Source: Rhizopus sp. PT2906 (taxonomy: Eukaryota; Mucoromycota; Mucoromycetes; Mucorales; Rhizopodaceae). From it: 64,000 nucleotides of DNA. The stretch lies in contig JAMYHX010000004.1 in the NCBI GenBank assembly GCA_025529335.1, forward strand, positions 186,001-250,000, given 5' to 3'. The translations under genes were made by a program, and so were the position numbers. This document shows positions 25,940 to 35,929 of this stretch, piece after piece. The notes below the pieces were generated by a model. That model was not told where the DNA came from, did not search any database, and worked only from the letters and a program-made list of their open reading frames with translations. The stretch's first letter is position 1; the number at the start of each line of letters is the position of its first letter.

Positions 25940-27110
25940 TTGTAATGTGAAACAATATTTTAATTGCTCAAGAGCTTCTCGATATCCAAACAGCTGCGGT
26001 ATCTTGTATACGAATTACTTCAGCTCCCTGGGCGTCGTGGGACATGGAAGCTCAAAGTGAACTCGATTTACAAAACAGTCTCTCAAGTCAATGATTCAAA
26101 GTACAACTTCAAATCTAAAAAGATGCATTTTTGTTAATTGGCTAGTTTATGTTATATACTATGTAATGGTTTATAGTGACCTTACTATGATATCTGACAT
26201 AAAATTGACATGGGAGCTTTGACCCTTCGGTCTTCTTCAATTTCAGCAATTTAACGAATTACTTTACCAGCTTTTCTTTGTCACTTCTTGCTTTTTCAGC
26301 CCCATTGTTGAACCGGATTCCTCCAGACAGTTCAACAAATAATGGTGCTACTTTTGAATTGATCACCATAAAAACAACACCATCTCACTTTATGTCGCCC
26401 GTCAAGGCGTCTGCTTCTCAATCCTATGTCGTTTGTGAGTCTATGAAATAAATATAATATCGATACTTACCATTCCATACTTATTAAATCGTTGCAATCA
26501 GGAAACAGATTATGGAGAATTGGTATTGTCGTAAGGAAAGCAGCGTTCCTTTCCAGCTGGGATTGCTGCATCGAGTTTCGTAGGCTATCAAACATGTTGA
26601 TACTGTGCTTATTTAAATTAGTTAGCTTATTTGTGTTTGTTCAAGGTGTAAAAATGAAAATACTTACAAGTGGGTGCAAACCACCTCCACAAAATTCAAA
26701 TCCGAGCGGACAATAAAGTCGAATGGCACTTCCATGTTCAAGGGATGGCATCGCAGAACATGCCTAATCTCTCTCGTACTTGGTGGACAGCTTATTAGTT
26801 TGGAAATAAGCATCTGACAGGCCATGGTCAGAGACTTGCCAAAAATATTTGTCATATCATACAGCTTCTTAACAGCTCCATTGCCTCAATGGCATCTTCT
26901 TTGTCCAAGACGACAAACTTTTCATCAAGCCTGTGTATAACAGAAAAGAAGTTAATTAAACGTAATAAAAAATGTATCTAGAGTTAAACAAACATACATT
27001 TCATGTACTTGATCGTCAAGAACATCAATGCTAGCAGCATTTGTAGAACTGCTGCTGATTCCGCCACCACGAGTTGCTGCAGCAACTTATTTAATGTAAT
27101 CAGTACTTCA
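25940..27110 (-). pseudogene. Decayed multi-exon gene of an unrecognised family
   Basis: Several co-linear minus-strand coding blocks lie in order. They are a Ser/Gly-rich start with STNAASIDVLDDQVHEM (about 27090-27000), RLDEKFVVLDKEDAIEAMEL (about 26930-26880), FGKSLTMACQMLISKLISC in a shifted frame (26840-26780), MFDSLRNSMQQSQLERNAAF (about 26600-26540), DGVVFMVINSKVAPLFVELS then GGIRFNNGAEKARSDKEKLV (about 26380-26265), and LPCPTTPRELK-FVYKIPQLFGYREAL (about 26045-25965). In-frame stops (for example after KLVK and in place of W before DGVVF) and frame shifts show decay. The block order and protein-like composition argue for a former gene or transposon-borne gene. I cannot name it. Confidence 0.45.
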
Positions 27111-27666
27111 GCTATCATTGTGGCCTATTCTGCCAAAGCTTACCTCATTTATGATTGCCTCAAAAGATAAGCATGTGGTATTGTCTATGAACAAAAGTTT
27201 ACCTTGGAAGCATAAGAATACAGCAAGATGGAATAAGCCTTTTAACCTTTTTATGAAAAGAGAAGAGATTCATGGCAAAAGGGGGAATTAATCTTTGTAT
27301 GCAAGAATAAATGCTGCCAGTCAATTACATCTAGTGAATTATATCATTTGACGCGTCATCAACTACTACAGACTAGAGATACCATGCATCAGCGTTGTGG
27401 GCTTAATATAAGATATTATACTAATATTTAAGAAGACTTTGGCTTGTGTATGAAGTATATATTGAGTATATTTCATCAAAGGGTGGTATCTTCTTTTAAT
27501 ATAAACGTAGAAATACGACACCATATCAGCTTGCACTGTTCATATTTTCCTGATGCGTTGATACAAAGAGTATCCAGGAATATCTGTGGAACTGTAGCTG
27601 ACGATGAAGAACTGCGGTACGAATCTTTAACAGAACGTTTGGATATAAGCAGTCAGAAGCAGAGTC
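27111..27666. other. Intergenic DNA between two relics
   Basis: A plus-strand open stretch (27444-27674, containing FPDALIQRVSRNICGTVADD) has some protein-like character but no recognised family or splice context. Otherwise nothing supportable. Confidence 0.3.
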
Positions 27667-28070
27667 TTATATAAAGAAGTCTGCGACCCTTGTAATGCGA
27701 ATAAAGCGGCTAAATGAGAATACACTATCTCTTTGAATGTGACAAACATCAGCCAACGGTAGATTAAGGCAAGTAACCTGAGACAAGGCTGGATTCAACA
27801 ATGCGTCGCGTGGACAACAATTCACAGCTTGAAATAAAAAAGGGCGAGATCCGGTCAACGAGCGATCAAGACGAGAGGCAGTAAACAATAGTACTACTTG
27901 AGGAGAAGGGCAATCATAGGATGACTATAAAATAAAACACAGCCATAAGTAGGAGGACATGTCATTTTGTGAAGGCACTTCTAAGAGAGTTTGCAAATAT
28001 CGAAATTGTAAAGTTAATTGCTGATTAGGCACATGAAATAAACCGAGACCGTCTTGTCCTTTTGCGGAGG
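27667..28070 (-). pseudogene. LINE (non-LTR retrotransposon) reverse-transcriptase C-terminal relic
   Basis: The minus strand reads KGQDGLGLFHVPNQQLTLQF-RYLQTLL, the Gly-Gly/Leu-x-Leu...QQxxLQxRxLxxLL pattern that follows the polymerase domain of fungal LINE reverse transcriptases. It is followed by SYLWLCFIL, a stop, and then in another frame LLFTASRLDRSLTGSRPFLF and AVNCCPRDALLNPALSQVTC. Stop and frame changes show it is dead. The catalytic YADD region is absent. Identification rests on pattern recall and needs a search. Confidence 0.5.
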
Positions 28071-28594
28071 TACATGATTTGCTTTCCAAGACGAGGAAAG
28101 AAGACCAAAGTATCTGAAGGGGGAGCTGTAGTTGCTCATTGAAGTGTGATTGTTGATTTGTGCCACATTTTCATCAAGAATTGTAAAATGTCCTATCGCT
28201 TATTCCACCAATGCAGTTTAGAAACTACAAAGGGGGACACTTTATTATTGTATTATTTTTAAACTGCGAATGTACCACATCTGACATTGAAATAGGAGAC
28301 AGACTAAGATTGAATTAGAAACGAGATTCAAATCAAAAGCTTACCCAATGTTATTACAACATGGCTCCAAACTATAAATATATAGTTCAGTGCATGAAAA
28401 GAAGCAGACTATATAAAGTGGGAAAAAAAAGTGGGAAAAAGACGTCAATCTGAGGAATAATTTGATGCAGTGCGTGAATTAAAAAAAAAAATTATAAAGA
28501 CACAAGCGCAGATTTACAGCAAAAAGCTTTGTACCTTGTGTACCTTTCTGTTTGTTTCTTTTCTTTTCTTTTTTTGCACAAAATATCTATTTTT
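28071..28594. promoter_or_regulatory. Upstream region of the bestrophin-like gene
   Basis: About 520 bp of AT-rich DNA with A-runs at 28423-28430 and 28481-28490 and a pyrimidine-rich tract (28549-28575) shortly before the start at 28595. It should contain that gene's promoter. Nothing else is recognisable. Confidence 0.35.
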
Positions 28595-30480
28595 ATGCCT
28601 ACATTAAACACACACACTGTAGAGGGTAAATACTATATCAATGTCCAATTTATCACATTAACATTCAAAAGGCTATCCTTATTTAAAGAAGCCAACTTTG
28701 CTTGGTGATTTTTCTTTTTATATCAAACGTCAACTTGTCTGGCCAGATGTCTTACGCTGGAAAGGATCAGTAAAGTTTACATATTAAGGAGAGAGTAATC
28801 AATTGATCTTAATTCCTATAGGTCTTTCTGCCAACGTTGCCTGGTATCGCTATTACAACCATGTTTTCATGCCTGGTCTGTCTTTTTAATATCACATTCG
28901 CTGTTACCATTAGTGTTCCTGTCTCAGTTTGTAAGTCTCGAATTAAAACCAAGCAGGGTACGCGCAGCTTAACCTTTGTCCAACAGTAGGAACCGTCTCT
29001 GTCGCTTTGGGTTTACTACTCGCATTTCGCGTCAACACTGCTTATGATCGGTACTGGGAGGGTCGCAAGCTGATTCAGACGGTCATGGGCACCATCCGAA
29101 ATGTGGCTCGGCAGGTGTGGATCAATATTCCAGAAGAGACTGATGAGGATCATTTAGCAAAAATGCGGTGTATTAAACTTTTATTAGCCTTTTTTGTTGC
29201 AACAAAGCATCATCTTCGTCAGGAATACGGAACCGATTATCATGATTGTAAGTGAAACATGCATACACCTCCCTTCCTTAATAAATAATCAAAAAACATA
29301 GTAAAGGAGCTATTACCGCCTCATTGGGAACCAGCCAGTGTAGCAAAATTGAAACGAGCAGGTAGTGGTAAACGAAAGAGTTATGGAGGTATTACATCAA
29401 ACGCATCGCACAAGGACATTCTACTAGGCGAAGGGGATACGTCATTACGTCGTCGTCGTATCTCTGTCAACGTACTGTCAAAAGATCCAGCAATATCTGT
29501 CAACTCGAAAAACTCGGTCAAGCCTGCCACACATGGTGAATACATGGATTCGGATGAGCCTACGGATATTGCAAACATCCGACGCTCTTTAATACAACAG
29601 GAATTTCCCAACTCAAACCTTTGCCATTTAACCGCTGCACAACTCCAAAGATCTCTTACGGGCGCAGATGCTTCACCTAATCTATCAGATGAAGAAGAGC
29701 AGCGCGAGGACGTTCATCTGTTGGACGAAACTGTTCAATCGCCATCTGAAGTTGCCGGAACCGACGCACCCACTTGTTCCTCTGCCCCTAACGGCAGGGG
29801 TAAATCGTACTTTGAAGACGAGACAAACCTTATTAACCGATTTAAGCAACAGCATCATCGAGGCATCAAGAGACACTTGGATCATTCCAAGTTTACAAGT
29901 CCAGAGGACTTGCCTTACCAAGGGGACTCTGATCTCTCCTTGCCTCTGGAGATCCTATTCCGTATCGCCCTGTTCATCAATCAGGCCAAAGCTGAAAAAA
30001 GAATTGATTCATCCTTTGTGTCTGTTACAGTAAATTCGCTTGATATCTTGGCTAATTCCTTGACTGCGTTTGAAAGAATTGTGCATACACCTATTCCCAA
30101 AGCATACAATATCCATCTGTAAGTTGTTATCTTTATCGTCTCTCATCTGCTGACTCTATTCCACTTTAGAAAACAAGCAGTCATGCTGTATATCTTCTTT
30201 TTGCCCTTTGCCTTGGTAGAATCCCTCGGCTGGCTTGTTGCCCCTATTGTTGCCCTGGTCTCTTTTACTCTCTTTGGTATTGAAGCAATTGGTGCAGAAA
30301 TCGAAAATCCATGTAAGTCTTAATCATAACCTGACGTACAATTTCTCACATTCTATAGTTGGATATGATGACAATGATTTGCCATTGAATAGATACTGTG
30401 ATGAGTTAAAGAGAGAAGTTGAATATATCATTTACCATATTCCCTCCAAATCAACCAGCATTCTCCTCAGCGGACACTAA
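28595..30480 (+). CDS. Bestrophin-like anion channel (UPF0187 / RFP-TM family)
   Basis: Membrane protein of the bestrophin superfamily, predicted to conduct anions. Seven exons (28595-28625, 28672-28769, 28822-28930, 28987-29247, 29302-30118, 30170-30312, 30359-30480) total 1581 nt, giving 526 aa. The start exon of 31 nt (MPTLNTHTVEG) is required because the next exon has no Met. Conserved blocks: LVWPDVLRWKGS near the N terminus, a first membrane pair, GLLLAFRVNTAYDRYWEGRK (the most diagnostic motif), and a C-terminal membrane pair ending in FFLPFALVESLGW and GIEAIGAEIENPFGYDDNDL, also a bestrophin signature. A polar, Ser/Arg-rich cytoplasmic insert of about 200 residues (exon 5) separates the two halves, longer than in bacterial relatives. 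Confidence 0.92.
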
Positions 30481-31095
30481 ATATTCCCTCACAAAGTAAC
30501 CGTGGCCCAAGTGTGGATTAGATAAACTTTAAAGATAAAAATAAATAATCAGATGACACACGGATCAATATTCCGCTGTACTCTGTATCAGTGATGTCAT
30601 GCAAATGTTTAGAGTAAAAGAGTTAAAAAAAGGTCAAGGGGAGAAGGGAGAACTATTCATAGAGTAAGATGGTGTTGTCTGATCATAGTCGATGAGAGAA
30701 AGAGTAACAATATACACATGTTCCAAATGCCAAGGATGAGGCATTACGTATTGCCTTTTTGACATGCAGAATTTTGGTGATACAAACAAAGCCCATGGAT
30801 TGAGAACGTAAGAAAAAAGAGGGTCTAACCATGTATAAACGAAAAAGACGTTTGCACAGACAGAAAGAAAACATGTACGGATGGGGATACAGGGGAAGGG
30901 GAAATATCTGAGAAAGAAAGAAAAAGCATCCGATGTGGGTATTGTAGAGAAGTGCATGTAAGGATTGAGTAATAAATGGCTGTTTATTACTTCATCAAAC
31001 ATCGTTCCTCCGTGGAAAGCAGAACGTATAAATACAGCAAAGAGTAAGAAAATGACAGAAAAAAAGCCATCAGCAGTTTTCCTTTTTATATCAAA
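30481..31095. promoter_or_regulatory. Intergenic region with a TATA box for the 31096 gene
   Basis: About 615 bp. TATAAATA lies at 31027-31034, roughly 69 bp upstream of the next ATG, a good position for a fungal TATA promoter of a strongly expressed secreted protein. The rest is AG-rich and shows no coding character, despite an overlapping pair of minus-strand open stretches at 30634-31002. Confidence 0.55.
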
Positions 31096-31582
31096 ATGAA
31101 GTTCTTTGCCATTGTTTGCACTTTACTTATTCAATCTATTTTATATGTTTATGCTCAAGCACCACTTAATGCTGGTGTAGCTATCACTTCACCTGTGCTC
31201 AATGTAAGTCTTGTTTAGTACAGTTTATCCCTCTTTCTAACAATGACTAGACTGTTGTCAAGGGAGGATCCAACTTTACAATCTCATGGTCTATTCTCAA
31301 CAAGAACGCTACTCGTATCGAAAAGATTGGTTTATGGAAAGGCAATGCAGCCTATCTTACTCCTGTCATCCTGAATATTCTCAAAAATGGTTCCATTCCT
31401 GTTAACCCACCAACATACAACTGGACCGTTCCAACCAATTTGACATCAGAGAGTGACTGTAAGTTATAATGGATATCAAAAAACATACATAGTTCTAACC
31501 TCATCTTGTAGATGTCTTGACTATTGTTGGAAATAACAGCTATACTAGCTACTCTCCTTATTTCACTATTAAAAACGCCTAA
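31096..31582 (+). CDS. Small secreted Kre9/Knh1-like domain protein without GPI tail
   Basis: Secreted protein of 128 aa: exons 31096-31203, 31251-31458 and 31512-31582. A signal peptide (about 1-21, ending YVYAQ) precedes a single beta-sandwich domain with GGSNFTISWSI, IGLWKGNA, PVNPPTYNWTVP and YVLTIVGNNSYTSYSPYFTI. Blocks and intron positions (after the leader and before the YV-LTIV strand) match the gene at 23387, so the two are paralogues. The protein ends right after the domain (KNA) with no Ser-rich stalk or hydrophobic tail, so it is probably released or wall-associated without an anchor. Several N-x-S/T sites are present. It is convergent with MED4, with 24 bp between stops. Confidence 0.85.
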
Positions 31583-31606
31583 CAAAAATAAATATATTGT
31601 ATTTCA

Positions 31607-32438
31607 TTATGATTGCATATCAGGGTTGAGATCCAATATCCAGAACGGGTCACCACCCGCGTCTTCATTCTGTCTATTTGCATTTTGCTCTGTTGTGTCT
31701 TCAGCGGCTGACATCTCACTATCCGAACTTTCAACTATAAAGAAATTGAGTATGAATAAGATATATCATTCCTTTTTCCTTACATCGTTCTTCTGTATGT
31801 GGCTGTGAAGAGTTTTGCCAGTAGAGTAAGCCTCTACGCATACGCTCTTCATCAGGATAAGGCTTTTCAAAGTCCATTTTCATCTCCCTGTTCAAGACAT
31901 CAAAGTTGGGTGGTGCTGAGGTATATTTTGATAGTTTTGAGGCATAAGACAGTATATCAGTAAATTGTATGTTGGCTATGTAAAAAAGTCAATAAGTTGA
32001 ACATGGTGTCTCTTATAATTTACATTTTCTAGCATATTCTGTAGCTTTTAATTCTATCTTTGCACTTGACAAATGCTGATCGAGTTCATTTCTACTCGTA
32101 TTTAATTTCTGTACAAGATTTAGTAGCGTTTTGTTGTACTGATGAATCTCATCCTGAACTTGAATGATCCTTTGTTGTCTCTTTTGATGTTCTTCAACTA
32201 GAAAGAATGTCAGGTTCTGTGTTTCTCTATTTTGTCGTCGTCTTTATTTACTTTGTTCAACTGACTTTTGTAACTTGTCTTCAAGCGCGACTATTTCCTT
32301 GATGGTATGTTCAGGATTATTTGCTTCGTCCAAAGTAACGTGATCCGCAGCTGTTGATAAGGATACAAAGTATTTCTTTATCAAGTCTGCATACTCTGTC
32401 AAGCAAGCATTGACTTGATCGCGCATTGAGTGTTGCAT
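31607..32438 (-). CDS. MED4: Mediator complex subunit 4 (Med4)
   Basis: Middle-module subunit of the RNA polymerase II Mediator complex. Exons 32438-32252, 32197-32024, 31975-31784 and 31734-31607 total 681 nt, giving 226 aa. The N-terminal half is coiled-coil (EIVALEDKLQKSVEQ, then EEHQKRQQRIIQVQDEIHQY). The diagnostic Med4 block follows: FTDILSYASKLSKYTSAPPN. FEKPYPDEERMRRGLLYW comes next, then an acidic C terminus. Length is within the fungal range. It is transcribed away from the FRA10AC1 gene with only 74 bp between the two start codons. Confidence 0.92.
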
Positions 32439-32512
32439 TTTATTTTATTTTTTAAACAAGGAAAAAGTAAGCTCATTCTCCTGTGACTTGATTGTATTTC
32501 TCTTTCTTCTTC
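32439..32512. promoter_or_regulatory. 74-bp shared (bidirectional) promoter of MED4 and FRA10AC1
   Basis: Only 74 bp separate the two outward-facing start codons. The interval is T/C-rich on the plus strand and contains no obvious TATA box. Both genes encode nuclear gene-expression proteins, so coordinate expression is plausible but inferred. Confidence 0.6.
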
Positions 32513-33394
32513 ATGACTTCAAAAACAAGTTTAGCCTTTCGTAATGAACTAAAAGGTGTTGATGCTGTAAGTATAAAAAAAAAAGGAAAACATCGTCTTT
32601 TCATAAACTCACCTTGTCCATAGTACACTCGACATAAAAAACTTATTCACAGCTATTTAACATATTACGGAGGTAAAGTGCCTTCGACCGTCCCTGCCGA
32701 ATATAAAACAGAGGCAGATATTATTAGAGAGAATCATAGGTAAGGTTAAAGCATGGTCTTTCTTTAACTGACTCTTTGTTTTCCTTAAGGTTTGTGAGAT
32801 CAAATAATGAAGAGACAGATAGTTGGGAACAACGAGTAGCCAAAAAATATTATGACAGATTATTTAAAGAATATGCCATTTGTGAATTAAAGTATTACAA
32901 AGAGGGCAAGATTGCGTTACGTTGGCGTATGGAAAGGGAAGTCGTTTCAGGAAAGGGACAGTTTATATGTGCATCCACGTCTTGTGAATCAACAGCTTCT
33001 CTCAAGAGCTGGGAAGTAAATTTTGGTTATATTGAGGATGGCGAAAAGAAAAATGAGCTGGTCAAGGTTAGACTTTGCCCAGAATGTTCTGATAAACTCA
33101 ATTACAAAACAAAGAAAAGAGCAGCCAAAAGAAAGGAAAAGAAGCAAAAAAGAAGAAGAAAGAGTAGAGAAGATGAAGATGATAAAGATGCATCGACTGA
33201 AGAAAGTAGTATTAGTGGTGAGACAGATGGTAATTATTATCCTGTTGCTTTTATTGTTTGTATTAACAAATGCTTTAGAAGAAGAAAAAGAGAAAGAACA
33301 GGCCTCAGCTATTTGGAGTAAACCGATTGAAAGTAAGCAAGAGAAATCTAAACAAGAAGAATATGAAGATTACTTTGCAGATTTGCTACAATAA
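32513..33394 (+). CDS. FRA10AC1 domain protein (splicing-associated)
   Basis: Homologue of human FRA10AC1, a nuclear protein associated with spliceosomes. Exons 32513-32566, 32624-32739, 32790-33229 and 33279-33394 total 726 nt, giving 241 aa. The domain is easily read: HKKLIHSYLTYYGG, ENHRFVRSN, WEQRVAKKYYDRLFKEYAIC, GKIALRWRME, then a zinc-type pair GKGQFICAS.TSCE and VRLCPECSDKLNYK. A strongly basic Lys/Arg tail (about 180-200) and an acidic C terminus follow. The last intron (33230-33278) lacks a stop in one alternative frame, so the C terminus can be mis-called without splicing. It shares a short bidirectional promoter with MED4. Confidence 0.9.
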
Positions 33395-33430
33395 AGCTAA
33401 TTCATGATATTGTAATGGTTTATGTACATT

Positions 33431-35237
33431 TTAAAAGTCAATGACCCCACTTTTACTAGGCTTTGGAAGATCTGCTCTCTCTCTATTGTTCTTATTCTTA
33501 TTTAGTTGAACAGTGCCTGACCTTGATGGCTGAGGAAGCGAGTTCATATAATTATTGATGGCTTTCCAATTACTATTTCCAGTAATGGGTTGATTTGATC
33601 CAGGAGACTTGTTTCCTTTCTGCTTTCCAAAGAAATCATCCAATACCTTCTTTCCCTTCTTTCGCTTTTTACCTTCGTCTCGACTATAGACAGAAGAGGT
33701 GGTACTGGAGCTGCTAGGGCTTCCTTTGTTATACATGCGATGACTACTACTACTACTATTATTATTGTTGTTGTTACTACTGCTTGGGTGTCGATAATCT
33801 CTTGAACTCTTTGATTTTTTCCTAGAAACATCATCATCATCACTCTCAAAGTAATAATGCTCTCTTCGTTTTCGCTTGTTTGATTTCTTTCTATTCTTGT
33901 TGAGCTCGCTGTAGTTTATACTTTGCTCACTAAATACAGACGGTATAATTGAATTATAAGCATATCTGCGGCATTGCTAAATATATGATGAAGTTAAAAA
34001 AAGTATAAACATAATATATTTAACTTACATCACCAAAATGATCATAATCACCACAATTGTAGCAAAATATGGTCATATTTTTACTTGCAGGCTTTTCACC
34101 ATCATAAATATGTAGCATCTTGGTACAAATCTATTTAAGATGTTAGTTTGATCATTATACACTCAACATGTATTTCCTTACTTCTGTATTATGGTATTTA
34201 TCGCCACATAGTTCACAGTCGTGTGTTTCTCTCTTCCCTCTACAGTCCTATGATGATTGTTAAGAATTACCCTTCTATGACCTGCTGCGTCTTATACCTC
34301 CTTATAGTGATCGTCCATTTTGCATAGTTTACAGTATCTTGGCCACATACATGGGCCCCTATGCTTCAAACCACACTCTGTACACTATCAAGCCATAAAC
34401 TATTTTTTAACGACATGCAAACAATCAATTCATCTCTCCTACCATTAAACAGTACTGTTGCTGATGTCCAGGCTGTTTGCATCTATAACAGATAATCACT
34501 CGTGCATTAGGAGGACGACCTAACCTACTCTGACCACCACGCGCCTAAGAAAAAAAAACCATCATTAATAAAAATGACAGCATATCTTGATTAACCACTT
34601 CACCTGTATAGAATCATCAATCAACACACGAAGCTCAGCACCAAGTTCACGCTCTTCCTCAGAGGTTTCCACATCGTCCATGTACTGCTTATCATCCAAA
34701 TTGATATGTCTTGTCACTGGAGGAGGTGCTTCCCTTAATTCTTCTTCTTCAGAAGACGAGTCTGAGGCAACTACATCAGCCATCTCCTTTTCTTTTTCCT
34801 CTTCTGATCTGTATTCTCCTTCCTCATCTGAAGAATTAAGTTTGAGCTCACTGGCAGCAGAGAAGTCAGCCCTCTTTCGATCAAGATCTATAGGTGCATG
34901 GACTGTGCTCACAGTGCGACGCGCTGATTTACTGGGTAATACTCTACCTCTAGCATCAGGCGCCGATGCAGGCGCTGTTAGTGTTGATCGTTCAATTGCT
35001 GCAGATTCAGTCTTTTTCTTTTTCTTGTCTACACCCACATCATAATGGGTCACGCTCAAGATCTTTTCTTCTAAATCGCTATCCATCTCTTCACTTAAAA
35101 AAAGGGGGAGGTTTATATATGTAATTATGATTAGGATTTGACATTTACCTAGAATATGTGTCTTGACCATCTCCCACAATGTTTTCTTCTTCATACTGTC
35201 GTAACAGTTCTAGTTCTTCCTCATCATCGTCATACAT
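33431..35237 (-). CDS. Zinc-knuckle protein of the Air1/2 (ZCCHC7, TRAMP complex) type
   Basis: Probable RNA-binding subunit of a TRAMP-like nuclear RNA-surveillance complex. Exons 35237-35149, 35093-34604, 34544-34443, 34384-34298, 34247-34182, 34130-34029 and 33976-33431 total 1482 nt, giving 493 aa. The N terminus is acidic (residues 3-11 D/E-rich), with Ser-Asp/Glu clusters to about 190. Then come successive zinc knuckles: CYRCKQPGHQQQYC, CTECGLKHRGPC followed by CKLC, a less regular CRGKRETHDCELCGDKYH, and FCYNCGDYDHFGDQC. The tail is basic and Ser/Asn-rich. The string of CCHC knuckles matches Air1/2 and ZCCHC7. A different nuclear CCHC protein remains possible because the flanks are low-complexity. 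Confidence 0.8.
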
Positions 35238-35929
35238 TCTTTATTTATTAGAGCTGTAAGAAAGAGAGAAAAAAAAAAGAGAAAAAAATGAGCAGTGACT
35301 GCAAATGCAGCTCAGCTTCATTCGGTCTCTCAAAGGAGGGCGCCTCTTGGTTAATGCAACTCTTTATGCTGTGTGTGATTAAAGTGAAAAAGATAAATAG
35401 ACTTGATATCATTTGATTGTTAGATCTGTCTATTCAATGAACTCATGCCATACGCTAATCTGCTTAGTAATAAAAGAGTTTATTATCAGCGCCACAGAGA
35501 GCAAGATTTGCTTAATAGCGTGATCTCTACAGCTGTCTATTATTCCTATTGGACAGAAATGTGCTGCGAGACAATGGAGCTTTTCTTTTGACGTAACACC
35601 AACTACTGCTTAGCAACTGTTACTTTTTTTATCTCTTCGTGATTAGCTTGGCTAAAATATACTTCATGCATTCTGTCTAACCTTCCAAACTTGGTCGTAC
35701 GGTCAGCCACTTTGAAATGAAAAGATCTTCTTCAGGTATCACCATACTTGATCCGGTCTCACGGTCTTTTTTGATGGAGACAGACGTCAGTGAACATTGA
35801 CATTGGGCTAAGCATTGCTAAGCATTTTTTTTTTGTTCGTTTGTGTAAGACTGATGATTGACACCAAACAAATAAATAATCCTGTCTCGGCTCTTCTTTT
35901 GCCTTTTTTCATTTTACAATCGTTAAAGG
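35238..35929. promoter_or_regulatory. Divergent intergenic region between the AIR-like and CotH genes
   Basis: About 690 bp between outward-transcribed genes. A-runs at 35267-35288 lie just upstream of the AIR-like start. T-rich DNA (35828-35836) and a pyrimidine tract precede the CotH start. There is a CTATTGG/CCAAT-type pentamer near 35548. No ORF or RNA gene recognised. Confidence 0.4.

Noticed and set aside
30634..31002. Overlapping minus-strand open stretches of 122 and 63 codons
   Set aside because: Two frames of the same promoter-region sequence, Phe/Cys-rich without conserved blocks; better explained as non-coding.
33544..33849. 101-codon minus-strand open stretch overlapping the AIR-like last exon
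   Set aside because: Alternative frame of the real exon; Val/Ile runs come from GTTGTTATT-type repeats.
34587..35045. 152-codon plus-strand Ser-rich open stretch
   Set aside because: Antisense shadow of the acidic exon of the AIR-like gene, which has splice sites and zinc motifs in its favour.
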